Shown here: piece after piece, positions 34,482 through 44,009 of the stretch
Layout: each line of letters begins with the position of its first letter
How positions within the stretch are numbered: the first letter of the stretch is position 1
DNA from: an uncultured Lachnospiraceae bacterium
GTDB taxonomy: Bacteria > Bacillota > Clostridia > Lachnospirales > Lachnospiraceae
Assembly (NCBI GenBank): GCA_946557105.1
Contig: CAMNSZ010000004.1
Location: 124,001-188,000 of the forward strand
DNA length: 64,000 nt
Direction: 5' to 3'
Made by a program: the position numbers and the translations under genes
The notes under the pieces: model-generated
Told to the model about the DNA's origin: nothing
The model's database searches: none
Seen by the model: the letters and a program-made list of their open reading frames with translations, nothing else

Positions 34482-34963
34482 TGGGAAAACAGCTTTTTTT
34501 GGTCCTTTTGGGCGGCAGCTACGGACTTTTGGCGGCGGCAGGCGTTTTTACGGTATTGGTGGCGGTGGGACTGGTGCCGCGTTTTGCAGGGAAAACCCAT
34601 ACTGCAAAGAAGGTGTTTTTGTATGAGGAAATGGTTATATTCGGTACGCTTGCCGGAGGTTTCTTGAGTATTTTTCCGGAGTACAGTCAATTTGCGGCGT
34701 TTTGGCAGAAGCACTATCCTGAACTTGAGACGCTGTGGACCTTGCTGGGAACGGTATTTCAGGCTGCCTTCGGTATTTTCAGCGGAATGTTTATCGGCTG
34801 TCTGGCGCTTGCCATAGCGGAAATGCTGGACAGTATCCCGATTTTTGCAAGAAGAATATCCTTCCGTCATGGTATCGGGCTTGCAATCTTAAGTATGGCT
34901 GTGGGAAAGCTGTGCGGTTCCCTGTTCTATTTCTGGAGCGAGCTGCACAGGGTTGTAAATTGA
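34478..34963 (+). CDS. spoVAB: Stage V sporulation protein AB
   Basis: 161 residues, start overlapping the spoVAA stop (ATGATG within GTGATGGG). Four hydrophobic segments and the motif LVAVGLVPRFAGKTHTAK, with YEEMVIFGTLAGG, are typical of SpoVAB, a small membrane partner of SpoVAA. It ends 10 bases before spoVAC. Confidence 0.88.
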   Translation: MMGKQLFLVLLGGSYGLLAAAGVFTVLVAVGLVPRFAGKTHTAKKVFLYEEMVIFGTLAGGFLSIFPEYSQFAAFWQKHYPELETLWTLLGTVFQAAFGIFSGMFIGCLALAIAEMLDSIPIFARRISFRHGIGLAILSMAVGKLCGSLFYFWSELHRVVN

Positions 34964-34973
34964 AAAAAGCCGG

Positions 34974-35510
34974 ATGGATTGTTCTATGAATAATATTTCT
35001 TTTGCGGTACAAAATATGAAGGAGTATATGCAGAAAGGCTTGGTGCAAAATATGGACGAGAAAAAAAAGCAGGAATATGAAAAATACGTGAAAGAGGTGA
35101 CGCCGACCCATAATCTGGGGCTGCAGATGCTGAAAGCATTTCTGGTGGGCGGTATTATCTGTACCATAGGGCAGTTCATTCTCAATTATGCCACGAATAC
35201 CATGGGGCTTGACAAGCAGACGGCCGGCAGCTGGTGCTCCCTGATTCTTGTACTGCTCTCGGTTATTCTCACCGGCTTTAATATATATCCCGGAATTGTA
35301 AAATGGGGAGGCGCGGGAGCGCTGGTACCGATTACCGGTTTTGCCAATTCTGTGGCTGCTCCGGCAATTGAGTTCAAAAAGGAAGGTCAGGTTTTCGGCG
35401 TGGGCTGCAAAATTTTTACTATAGCGGGACCGGTTATTTTGTATGGTATTTTTTCCAGCTGGGTGTTGGGAGCGGGATATTATATCGGAAAATGCTTCGG
35501 TTGGTTTTGA
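34974..35510 (+). CDS. spoVAC: Stage V sporulation protein AC
   Basis: 178 residues from ATG 34974 (ATG 34986 is also possible; neither has a strong site, suggesting coupling to spoVAB). Four or five membrane helices with the SpoVAC features GGIICTIGQF, GAGALVPITGFANSVAAPA and EFKKEGQVFGVGCKIF. SpoVAC is the mechanosensitive channel-like subunit for dipicolinate. In many spore formers spoVAD and spoVAE follow directly; here the next gene is a MarR regulator, so the operon stops at spoVAC. Confidence 0.93.
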   Translation: MDCSMNNISFAVQNMKEYMQKGLVQNMDEKKKQEYEKYVKEVTPTHNLGLQMLKAFLVGGIICTIGQFILNYATNTMGLDKQTAGSWCSLILVLLSVILTGFNIYPGIVKWGGAGALVPITGFANSVAAPAIEFKKEGQVFGVGCKIFTIAGPVILYGIFSSWVLGAGYYIGKCFGWF

Positions 35511-35560
35511 AAACGGGTGAAGTAAAAAATTAAAGAATCATAAAATTTTACAAAATACTC

Positions 35561-35588
35561 TTGCAATTTATTTATTTTGAATTATAAT
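35561..35588 (+). promoter_or_regulatory. Promoter of the MarR-exporter unit
   Basis: TTGCAA (35561-35566), 16-bp spacer, perfect TATAAT (35583-35588). The palindromic operator begins inside the -10. Confidence 0.7.
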
Positions 35589-35624
35589 GTTAGCTATCTA
35601 ACAGGTATGTTAGATAGCTAACAT
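35587..35624. promoter_or_regulatory. Perfect 17-bp-arm palindrome, likely MarR operator
   Basis: Arms 35587-35603 and 35608-35624 (ATGTTAGCTATCTAACA and its exact complement) around a GGTA centre. Each arm contains a smaller TTAG-N4-CTAA-like dyad, giving two adjacent MarR-type sites over the transcription start. As RNA it would also form a hairpin followed by six T, resembling an intrinsic terminator. Confidence 0.75.
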
Positions 35625-35645
35625 TTTTTGATGAAAGGAGCCGTT

Positions 35646-36104
35646 ATGATATGTGAGGATTACCCACAGATAGGCTTCCAGCTGAAGGCAATAAATAATT
35701 TAATCAGACGGAGGCTGGACGTACGATTTTCGGAGGTGGGTCTGGGAGAGCTGAAGGGAATGCAGGGTCCGATGATGGGATATATTTACGAGCAGAGTAA
35801 GAAGCGGGATATTTTTCAAAAGGATATTGAGCGGGAATTCAACATCAGGCGCTCTACAGCCACCGTAATGCTGCAGAATTTAGAACAGAAGGAGCTTATA
35901 GTCAGACTGGCGGTAAATCATGATGCAAGGCTGAAAAAGATAGTTCTGACAGATAAGGCGGTACAGTGTCATCTCCGTATTCACGAGCAGATTGACGCTT
36001 TTAACAGAGAGCTGGAGGAGGGGATTACGGCGCAGGAGAAGGAGGAATTTTTTCGTATTCTAGCCAAAATAGAAGGAAATCTTACGAAATCCGGCTCTGT
36101 TTAA
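35646..36104 (+). CDS. MarR family transcriptional regulator
   Basis: 152 residues from ATG 35646, five bases after AAAGGAG; a TTG at 35628 is in frame but lies before this site. The winged helix has DIFQKDIEREFNIRRSTATV (about 60-79) and EQKELIVRLAVNHDARLKKI (about 84-103), with the usual Asp-x-Arg wing tip. It sits beside a strong palindromic operator and leads into a two-gene ABC exporter, so it probably represses itself and the exporter, released by a ligand such as a toxic compound (inference). Confidence 0.92.
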   Translation: MICEDYPQIGFQLKAINNLIRRRLDVRFSEVGLGELKGMQGPMMGYIYEQSKKRDIFQKDIEREFNIRRSTATVMLQNLEQKELIVRLAVNHDARLKKIVLTDKAVQCHLRIHEQIDAFNRELEEGITAQEKEEFFRILAKIEGNLTKSGSV

Positions 36105-36220
36105 AAGGATATTCCAATCTGTATGAGGAGAGACGGGATTCATTTGCCGGCGCTTTGATGGCAATGAAGTAAAAATATAAAAGCAGCATAAGTATTAGCA
36201 TAAGAGAGGATATAAGGATT

Positions 36221-37972
36221 ATGGTTAAAACATTATTAAAACAGGTTAAGGAGTTTAAGTCCGATTCCCTCAAGACGCCATGCTTTATGGTTCTGGAGGT
36301 GGTTATGGAGACTTTGATTCCCTTATTAATGGCATCCATTATCGACGAGGGAGTTGATAAGGGTGACATGTCGCATATCTATAAGATAGGCGCGGTCATG
36401 CTGGTGTTGGCGTTTATCGGTCTTTATGCCGGAGTTATGGGAGGAAAATATGGGGCGAGAGCTTCAACAGGCTTTGCAAGGAATCTGCGTGAGGCAATGT
36501 ATTCCAATATCCAGACCTTTTCCTTTGCAAGTATCGATAAGTTTTCAACGGCAGGTCTTGTGACCCGTATGACTACTGACGTGACCAATTTGCAGAACGC
36601 TTATCAGATGATTCTCCGCATGTGTATCAGGGCGCCGTTCAGCCTTATCTGCGCAATGGTTATGGCGTTTTTTATCAACGCGAAAATTGCGTCGATTTAT
36701 CTGGCGGCAGTTATTTTACTGGGAATAGTTCTGTTTATTATCGTGAAAAAAGCAATGAAATATTTTACGGAGCTGTTTAAAAAGTATGATGATTTAAATG
36801 CCAGTGTACAGGAAAACATTGCGGCGGAGCGTGTGGTAAAAGCGTATGTCCGTGAGGAATATGAGACGGATAAGTTCCATAAGGCAAGCGGCAACATTTA
36901 CAATATGTCTCTTAGGGCGGAGAAGGTGGTGGTGCTGAACGCACCGGTTATGCAGTTTACGGTGTACGGCTGTATTTTACTAATTAGCTGGATTGGAGCC
37001 AAAATGATCGTGGGGAGCGCGCTCACCACGGGAGAGCTTATGAGCCTTCTGACTTATTGCATGAATATTCTTATGAGTCTGATGATGCTGTCCATGGTAT
37101 TCGTTATGATTACCATGAGTATGGCGAGCGCAAGGCGTATCTGTGAGGTGTTGGAGGAGCAGACCAACATTACCAATCCTGAAAGCCCCGAATATCAGGT
37201 GGCAGACGGCAGTATCCGGTTTGAGGACGTATCCTTCCGCTATAATCAAAGCAGTGAAAAGCCCGTACTCTCCCATATCAATCTGGAGATTGCTCCGGGT
37301 GAAACCATTGGTATTCTGGGAGGAACGGGAAGCTCTAAGACTAGTCTGGTAAATTTAATCAGCCGTCTGTATGACGTGTCGGAGGGCGCCGTGTTTGTAG
37401 GGGGCAAGGATGTGAGGAGCTATGATCTGGAGACTTTGCGAAATCAGGTTTCCGTGGTGCTTCAGAAAAATGTGCTGTTTAGCGGCACCATTCTGGAGAA
37501 CCTGCGCTGGGGCGACGAGAGCGCAACAGAGGAGGAATGCAGGCATGCCTGTGAGCTTGCCTGCGCCGATGAATTTATTCAGAAAATGCCGGAGAAATAT
37601 AATACTTATATTGAACAGGGCGGGAGCAATGTGTCGGGAGGACAGAAGCAGAGGCTTTGCATTGCAAGGGCGCTGTTAAAAAAGCCCAAGGTTTTGATTT
37701 TAGACGACAGTACCAGCGCGGTGGATACCGCCACTGACGCTAGGATCCGCAAAGCGCTTGCGGAGGAAATTCCCGGTACCACCAAGCTGATAATCGCACA
37801 GCGTATATCCAGCATTGAAAATGCCGACCGGATTATTGTTATGAACGAGGGTTGTATAGACGCTGTGGGAACCCATGAAGAGCTGCTTGCCTCCAATGAT
37901 ATTTATCGTGAGGTTTATGAGGCGCAGATAGGCGGAAGCGGAGATTTTGACGAGAACGGAGGCGAGGCATAA
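36221..37972 (+). CDS. Heterodimeric ABC exporter subunit with degenerate ATPase site
   Basis: 583 residues: six membrane helices (to about 310) and a nucleotide-binding domain. Walker A is altered, GGTGSSKTS (near 366-374); the signature is VSGGQ; Walker B ends LILDDSTSAVD, with Asp in place of the catalytic Glu. These are the marks of the non-catalytic half of heterodimeric exporters such as TM287/288, LmrCD or BmrCD. The stop shares a base with the ATG of the next gene, so the two halves are translated together. Multidrug or peptide export is the likely role, under MarR control. Confidence 0.92.
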   Translation: MVKTLLKQVKEFKSDSLKTPCFMVLEVVMETLIPLLMASIIDEGVDKGDMSHIYKIGAVMLVLAFIGLYAGVMGGKYGARASTGFARNLREAMYSNIQTFSFASIDKFSTAGLVTRMTTDVTNLQNAYQMILRMCIRAPFSLICAMVMAFFINAKIASIYLAAVILLGIVLFIIVKKAMKYFTELFKKYDDLNASVQENIAAERVVKAYVREEYETDKFHKASGNIYNMSLRAEKVVVLNAPVMQFTVYGCILLISWIGAKMIVGSALTTGELMSLLTYCMNILMSLMMLSMVFVMITMSMASARRICEVLEEQTNITNPESPEYQVADGSIRFEDVSFRYNQSSEKPVLSHINLEIAPGETIGILGGTGSSKTSLVNLISRLYDVSEGAVFVGGKDVRSYDLETLRNQVSVVLQKNVLFSGTILENLRWGDESATEEECRHACELACADEFIQKMPEKYNTYIEQGGSNVSGGQKQRLCIARALLKKPKVLILDDSTSAVDTATDARIRKALAEEIPGTTKLIIAQRISSIENADRIIVMNEGCIDAVGTHEELLASNDIYREVYEAQIGGSGDFDENGGEA

Positions 37973-39909
37973 TGGCACAGGAGACAAAGCAGAGAGGACC
38001 CCTTAAAGGACCTATGGGAGGTCATGGAAGAGGTATGAGGGGCCCTAAAGTAGAAAATGCAGGCAAAATATTCAGACGACTTCTGGGTTATGTGATGAAA
38101 AATTATGCCGTACATTGTGTGATAGTAATAATCTGCATAGTGGCAAGTGTCCTTGCAAGCGTACAGGGCACATTGTTTATGAAGACGCTTATAGACGGTT
38201 ATATCAAGCCGCTATTGCTGGAGCCCTCCCCTGACTTTACAGGGCTTTCACGCTCCATTTTGAGAGTTGCGGGATTTTATCTGATAGGTGTGGCTGCAAC
38301 TTACACCCAGAGCAGGCTTATGATTACAGTGACGCAGGGAACCATGAAGAGACTGAGGAACGATATGTTTGCGCACATGGAGAAGCTTCCGATCAAATAT
38401 TTTGACACCCATGTGCACGGCGATATTATGTCCATGTATACAAATGATATTGACACGCTGCGTCAGATGATAAGCCAGAGCATGCCTCAGATGCTAAGCA
38501 GTGCCATTACGGTAATAAGCGTACTGATCAGTATGCTCGTTCTGAATATACCGCTGACGGTGCTGACGCTGGTGATGGTGGGCGTCATGCTGTTTTCGGC
38601 AAAGAATGTGGCAGGTTTAAGCGGTAAGTATTTTGTGGAGCAGCAGAAAAATATAGGCGGTGTAAACGGTTATATTGAGGAAATGATGGAAGGACAGAAG
38701 GTGGTAAAGGTGTTCTGCCATGAGGACAAGAGCCTTACCGAATTTAAGGAGATGAACGACCGGCTTTTTGACAGCGCGTATAAGGCAAATAAATTTGCCA
38801 ATATTATGGCTCCTATCAACGGTCAAATAGGTAATCTGAGCTTTGTACTCTGCGCCTGCTTCGGAGGTATTCTGGCGCTTAATAATGTAGGGGGCTTTAC
38901 TACCGGCGGTCTTGCAACCTTTCTGACTTTTAATAGAAGCTTTAATATGCCAATCAATCAGGTGAGCATGCAGCTAAACAGTATTGTAATGGCGCAGGCG
39001 GGCGCCAAGCGTATTTTCGACCTGCTGGACGAAAAGGTAGAGGTGGACGAGGGCTATGTCACTTTAGTGCATGCAAAAAGGGTGGACGGAAAGCTTACGG
39101 AGTGTAGGGAGAGGACCGGGCTCTGGGCATGGAAGCACACGCATCAGGCCGACGGCAGCGTTGATTATGTGGAGTTAAAGGGTGATGTGGTATTTGATGA
39201 TGTGGACTTTGGATATACGGATGAAAAGATTGTGCTGCATAATATTGAGCTGTATGCCCAGCCGGGACAAAAAATTGCCTTTGTAGGCTCCACAGGAGCG
39301 GGGAAAACCACCATAACGAACCTGATTAACCGGTTCTATGATATTCAGGACGGTAAAATCCGCTATGACGGCATCAATATCAATAAAATTAAGAAGGCTG
39401 ATCTAAGGCGTTCTCTGGGAATCGTGCTGCAGGATACCCATTTGTTTACCGCAACGGTTATGGAGAATATCCGTTTCGGAAAGCTGGACGCCACTGACGA
39501 GGAGGTTATCGCTGCGGCTAAGCTTGCCAATGCGGACGGCTTTATCCGACAGCTTCCCGACGGCTATAACACGGTGCTCACCGGAGACGGAGCAAACCTG
39601 AGCCAAGGCCAGAGGCAGCTTTTGGCCATTGCCCGGGCGGCTGTCGCAGACCCGCCGGTGCTGATTCTTGACGAGGCCACAAGCTCCATTGATACCCGTA
39701 CCGAAAAAATTGTTCAGGACGGCATGGATAAGCTGATGAGCGGAAGGACTACCTTTGTCATCGCCCACAGGCTTTCTACGGTAAAAAACAGCGATTGCAT
39801 CATGGTGCTTGAGCAGGGCAGGATTATCGAGCGGGGAACTCATGACGAGCTGCTTGATTTAAAGGGTAAATATTACCAGCTGTACACCGGAAACAGTATA
39901 GTCGCATAA
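37972..39909 (+). CDS. Heterodimeric ABC exporter subunit with canonical ATPase site
   Basis: 645 residues. A Gly/Arg-rich start (about 1-25) precedes six membrane helices and the ATPase domain: Walker A GSTGAGKTT, signature LSQGQ, Walker B LILDEATSSID with the catalytic Glu. A short insert of about 35 residues (around 365-400) lies before the nucleotide-binding domain. It pairs with the preceding subunit (one-base overlap) to form an exporter with one active ATP site. A terminator follows. Confidence 0.93.
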   Translation: MAQETKQRGPLKGPMGGHGRGMRGPKVENAGKIFRRLLGYVMKNYAVHCVIVIICIVASVLASVQGTLFMKTLIDGYIKPLLLEPSPDFTGLSRSILRVAGFYLIGVAATYTQSRLMITVTQGTMKRLRNDMFAHMEKLPIKYFDTHVHGDIMSMYTNDIDTLRQMISQSMPQMLSSAITVISVLISMLVLNIPLTVLTLVMVGVMLFSAKNVAGLSGKYFVEQQKNIGGVNGYIEEMMEGQKVVKVFCHEDKSLTEFKEMNDRLFDSAYKANKFANIMAPINGQIGNLSFVLCACFGGILALNNVGGFTTGGLATFLTFNRSFNMPINQVSMQLNSIVMAQAGAKRIFDLLDEKVEVDEGYVTLVHAKRVDGKLTECRERTGLWAWKHTHQADGSVDYVELKGDVVFDDVDFGYTDEKIVLHNIELYAQPGQKIAFVGSTGAGKTTITNLINRFYDIQDGKIRYDGININKIKKADLRRSLGIVLQDTHLFTATVMENIRFGKLDATDEEVIAAAKLANADGFIRQLPDGYNTVLTGDGANLSQGQRQLLAIARAAVADPPVLILDEATSSIDTRTEKIVQDGMDKLMSGRTTFVIAHRLSTVKNSDCIMVLEQGRIIERGTHDELLDLKGKYYQLYTGNSIVA

Positions 39910-39944
39910 ATTGTTCCGGTCTGCGCAAACTAATTTCATAAGAG

Positions 39945-39983
39945 ACGGCGGTTATCCCATTGCCGGATGACCGCCGTATTTTT
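39945..39983 (+). terminator. Intrinsic terminator after the MarR-linked exporter
   Basis: ACGGCGGTTATC (39945-39956) pairs with GATGACCGCCGT (39966-39977), including a G-U pair, followed by A and six T. Confidence 0.88.
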
Positions 39984-40064
39984 TATGTGCCAGACGGACA
40001 CATGTACTATACGCGTTGTCTCGGCAGGCTGAGACGATAAAACGGCGCAGAAACGGAGAACAAA

Positions 40065-41363
40065 ATGAATTCGGTTTGGACAGAAGGCGTAATATTTCCG
40101 CAGTTTAAGGAGCTGGAGGGGAACGTGAGAACCGACGTACTGATTATCGGCGGCGGTATCACCGGTATTTTGTGCGCTTATTTTTTGCGGGAGAGAGGAA
40201 TTCCTTATATTCTTGCAGAGGGAAGAACCATATGCTCCCAGACTACCAAAAACACTACCGCAAAAATCACTTCCCAGCACGGGCTTATTTATCAAAAGCT
40301 CTTAAAAAGCGAAGGCGTCGAAAAGACAAGGATGTATTTGGATGCAAATCAAAATGCCGTAAAAAAATATTTTGAGCTTTGTGGCAAAGCGGACTGTGAC
40401 TTTGAGGAAAAGACCAATTATGTCTATACCCTTGACGATAGAAGGAAATTGGAAAAAGAGCTGGACGCGCTGGGCAGGGTGGGCTTTGACGCCGTATTTT
40501 CCGAGACGAAGGAGCTTCCCTTTAAAACTGCAGGAGCGGTGGGCTTTGCGGGGCAGGCGCAGTTTAATCCGCTCAAGTTTATTTTGCAGATACTTCCGCA
40601 GTTGAATATTTATGAGCATTCCTTTGTAAGGGAGCTTGCCCCCAATACGGCTGTCACCGATAAGGCGCACATTACCTATAAAAAGGCCGTGTTTGCAACT
40701 CATTTTCCCATTGATAACAAGCATGGAATGTATTTTCTTAAAATGTACCAGCACCGCTCTTATGTGCTTGCGGCAAAAAACGCAGGACAGGTAAACGGTA
40801 TGTATGTGGACGAGGCGAAAAAGGGCATGTCTTTTCGGAATTACGGAGAGCTTCTGCTGATTGGCGGAGGCTCTCATAGGACGGGAAAAAAGGGAGGAGA
40901 CTGGCAGGAGCTTAGGGGCTTTGCAAGAAGATACTATCCCTCCGCCCAAGAAAAATATTATTGGGCCACGCAGGACTGTATGACTCTGGACAATATTCCT
41001 TATATCGGCAGGTATTCCAAGGGGCTTCCCAACTGCTATGTGGCGACGGGCTATAATAAGTGGGGCATGACCTCCTCCATGGCGGCGGCAATGCTTCTGG
41101 CGGATATGCTTGAGGAAAAGGAAAATCCCTATGAGCCGGTGTTTAATCCCTCCAGAAGCATGATGAAGCCCCAGCTGTTGTGCAACGGCGGGGAGGCAGC
41201 CTTAAACCTGCTTACTCCCACAAAAAAACGCTGCCCGCATTTAGGCTGCGCCCTGAAGTGGAATCCCGCCGAGCGCTCATGGGACTGCCCGTGCCACGGC
41301 TCACGGTTTGATGCGGACGGCGGTGTGATTGACAATCCTGCCACAGGAGACTTAAAGGGATAA
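40065..41363 (+). CDS. FAD-dependent oxidoreductase with C-terminal Rieske [2Fe-2S] domain
   Basis: 432 residues. The N terminus has an FAD-binding Rossmann motif, [17 protein letters not shown] (about 26-42), of the DAO family (glycine/D-amino-acid oxidase-like). The last ~65 residues carry a Rieske cluster site: CPH then CPCH near the end, giving CxH-x15-CxxH. Fusions of this type are known in Bacillus and clostridia, but the substrate is generally unknown. Cytoplasmic, single gene, ribosome binding site GGAGAAC. The protein ends shortly after the Rieske motif ([10 protein letters not shown]), slightly shorter than usual. Confidence 0.87.
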   Translation: MNSVWTEGVIFPQFKELEGNVRTDVLIIGGGITGILCAYFLRERGIPYILAEGRTICSQTTKNTTAKITSQHGLIYQKLLKSEGVEKTRMYLDANQNAVKKYFELCGKADCDFEEKTNYVYTLDDRRKLEKELDALGRVGFDAVFSETKELPFKTAGAVGFAGQAQFNPLKFILQILPQLNIYEHSFVRELAPNTAVTDKAHITYKKAVFATHFPIDNKHGMYFLKMYQHRSYVLAAKNAGQVNGMYVDEAKKGMSFRNYGELLLIGGGSHRTGKKGGDWQELRGFARRYYPSAQEKYYWATQDCMTLDNIPYIGRYSKGLPNCYVATGYNKWGMTSSMAAAMLLADMLEEKENPYEPVFNPSRSMMKPQLLCNGGEAALNLLTPTKKRCPHLGCALKWNPAERSWDCPCHGSRFDADGGVIDNPATGDLKG

Positions 41364-41464
41364 AAGGAAAGGTCAAATTTTTAAGAGTATTCTTCATTGC
41401 GCATAAATGTATCGGGGAGTATGCTGATAAAAAGAATAGAAACGGCAGAGGGGGCATAGCGGCG

Positions 41465-43864
41465 ATGAGAGAAGAAAGATTATTGAATAATGATTGGAAA
41501 TTTACCTACAAAAGCCAGACTCCGGAGGATAGGCCCGACGTGGAGGGCTGGTCGGATATAGGAATTCCCCACTCCTTTGGTATTCCGTATTTTATGGAAA
41601 ATACTTTTTACGTGGGCTATGGTACCTACCAAAGGGAGGTGTTTTTTTCCGAGGAGGATGTAAAAAAACGCATATTACTGGAATTCTTGGGAGTGTTTCA
41701 GGAGGCGGAGATTTATTGGAACGAAGAACCGGCAGGCGCCCATCAGGGAGGCTACACTCCTTTTATTATAGAGCTGACGGATAAGGTACGGGTGGGGAAA
41801 AACGTGCTTCTTGTGCGGGTAAACAATTTCTGGAATCCCCGGCTTGCTCCAAGAGCCGGCGAACATCAGTTTAACGGAGGCATATACCGTGACGTACAGC
41901 TGATTCTTACAGAGCGTGACTGCGTGGATTGGCAGGGAACCTTTGTCAAAACGGACAGTCTTACAGACTGCGGGGCGCAGCTTTCGGTGGAAACCACCGT
42001 GAGAACGGAGCAGTCGGCAGGAAAGCGGGCATATTTGGAATCCGTCATAATGTACGGTCAAGAGGAGCTTTGGACGTCAAGACAGCTTTTGGAAAACAAG
42101 CCCCTGCAAACCGTTGTCCAGAGACTGTCTCTGGAGGGAGTAAAGCCGTGGACGCCAAAGACGCCGTGGCTGTATAAGTTAATCAGTCGGATTCTGGTGG
42201 ACGGAGAAGAAAAGGATTGTTATAGGACTTCGTTCGGTATACGCACCGTATATTTTGATAAGGATAAGGGATTTTTCTTAAACGGAAAGCATACGGAGGT
42301 GCTGGGAGCCAATGTTCATCAGGATCATGCGGGGTGGGCCGATGCGGTGACCCGCTCTGGCATTACGAGAGACATTCAGAGAATCAAGGATTGCGGCATG
42401 AATTTTATAAGAGGCTCTCATTACCCCCATCATCCGTTTTTTGCGGAGGAATGCGACAGAATGGGCATCATGTTCTGGTCGGAGCTTTGCTTCTGGGGAA
42501 CCGCCGGGGCAAAGAAGGACGGCTATTGGACCAGCAGCGGTTATCCTGTACATAAAGAGGATCAGGAGCCCTTTGAGGAGGGGTGTCTTAAAATGCTGGA
42601 GGAAATGATACTTGTGAACCGCAACCATCCCAGTATTATCATCTGGAGCATGTGCAACGAGCCGTTTTTTTCCGACTCGGCAGTGTGGGAGCCGGCAAAG
42701 GCGCTGATACGCAGGCTTGTGGAGCGTTCTCATGAGCTGGACGGCACGCGTCCGGCTGCGGTGGGCGGAGCACAGAGAGGGGGCTTTGACGTGCTGGGGG
42801 ATGTGGCCGGATACAATGGCGACGGAGCGTCCCTGTTCCCCGATCCGGGTTTTCCCAATTTTGTATCCGAATACGGAAGTACGGTGTCCTTCCGCCCCGG
42901 CGAGGCGGTTCCCAGATATACCGACGGTGTGGAGGAGGATTTTGCATGGAGGTCGGGAAAGGCGTTATGGTGCGGATTTCATCACGGAAGCATTCTCGGG
43001 AATATGGGAGCCATGGGAATGATAGATTATTACAGGCTCCCTCTAAACACATGGTATTGGTATCGAAAGGAGCTTATGGGAATTCCCTTTCCCCCAAAAA
43101 GGAAGAAAGGGACTCCGAAATATTTAAGGATGACAAGCGATGTGGAATGCTTTGCGGCAAACGGACAGGAAGACGCGTGGATTTATGTGGAGGCGCTTGA
43201 CGAGGATTTCTTACCCTTATCAAACGATCTGGAGGTAACGCTTAGCGTGGTCTCGGGAGACGGTATTTTCCCCACGGGAAAGTCCATAACCTTTAGCCCC
43301 AAGGACAACAGCTTTCTGGACGGGCAATGCGCCATAGAATTTAGAAGCTATTATGGGGGAGACAATGTTATCGAAGCGTCGTCGCAGGGCTTGGATAGTG
43401 TGAAGATCCATATCAGAGCGATAGGCGAGCCTGCAGGGAAAAGGCTTGTGCCCATGACTCCCCCGCCGTACCTGACGCCTCAGCCAACCAATGATGAGGA
43501 ATATAATATAGCCGTGGATAAGCCTGTATTTGCCAGCAGCCATAAAAAGGGCTATCCTCCCATGTCCGTGACCAGAGAGGGGGCGGATATCTGGCTGCCG
43601 CAGCAGGAGGACGCATGGCTGAAGCTTGATTTGGAAGGGGATAAAACGATAACAAGAATCGAAGTATTCCCCGAGGCGGAGGATTTGGGGGAGGAATGTG
43701 CGGTTTGTCTTTCTTCGGACGGAGGTAAAGAGACGTTGTTAAGGCTTTCGGCGCAGTGTGGAGGCTATGCAAAAAAGGGTGAGTGGAGCTTCCGATATCT
43801 TACGATGTCAGGAGACTGCTGCAGGCAGGGCGTCCGCCTTATCAGATTGTGGACACGCTTTTAA
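41465..43864 (+). CDS. GH2 family glycoside hydrolase (beta-galactosidase/beta-glucuronidase-like)
   Basis: 799 residues. Sugar-binding jelly roll (about 1-165), Ig-like middle (165-265), TIM barrel from about 270: WSMCNEPFF with acid/base Glu 399 and NFVSEYGS with nucleophile Glu 469. After an Ig-like part there is a C-terminal domain (about 690-799) with WLKLDLEGDKTITRIEVFPE, resembling a discoidin-like carbohydrate-binding module. No signal peptide is visible. It lies next to a GH95 fucosidase-like gene, which hints at a fucosylated galactoside-containing glycan as target. The exact sugar is not resolved. Confidence 0.88.
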   Translation: MREERLLNNDWKFTYKSQTPEDRPDVEGWSDIGIPHSFGIPYFMENTFYVGYGTYQREVFFSEEDVKKRILLEFLGVFQEAEIYWNEEPAGAHQGGYTPFIIELTDKVRVGKNVLLVRVNNFWNPRLAPRAGEHQFNGGIYRDVQLILTERDCVDWQGTFVKTDSLTDCGAQLSVETTVRTEQSAGKRAYLESVIMYGQEELWTSRQLLENKPLQTVVQRLSLEGVKPWTPKTPWLYKLISRILVDGEEKDCYRTSFGIRTVYFDKDKGFFLNGKHTEVLGANVHQDHAGWADAVTRSGITRDIQRIKDCGMNFIRGSHYPHHPFFAEECDRMGIMFWSELCFWGTAGAKKDGYWTSSGYPVHKEDQEPFEEGCLKMLEEMILVNRNHPSIIIWSMCNEPFFSDSAVWEPAKALIRRLVERSHELDGTRPAAVGGAQRGGFDVLGDVAGYNGDGASLFPDPGFPNFVSEYGSTVSFRPGEAVPRYTDGVEEDFAWRSGKALWCGFHHGSILGNMGAMGMIDYYRLPLNTWYWYRKELMGIPFPPKRKKGTPKYLRMTSDVECFAANGQEDAWIYVEALDEDFLPLSNDLEVTLSVVSGDGIFPTGKSITFSPKDNSFLDGQCAIEFRSYYGGDNVIEASSQGLDSVKIHIRAIGEPAGKRLVPMTPPPYLTPQPTNDEEYNIAVDKPVFASSHKKGYPPMSVTREGADIWLPQQEDAWLKLDLEGDKTITRIEVFPEAEDLGEECAVCLSSDGGKETLLRLSAQCGGYAKKGEWSFRYLTMSGDCCRQGVRLIRLWTRF

Positions 43865-44009
43865 AGCGGCGTCTGCCGTTTGAGGAGCCTTAAACGGTGC
43901 GTAAAACGTCGCGCCCGTCGGGGCGCTTGCGCAGGAAAGTATGAAATGTGTTGTAATTGAATAAAGCAAAGTGCTTTTACAATAAATTGACGAAAGGACA
44001 GGTGGGATT

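Noticed and set aside
42278..43052. Long minus-strand frames inside the GH2 gene
   Set aside because: Shadows of a gene whose catalytic motifs are intact on the plus strand.
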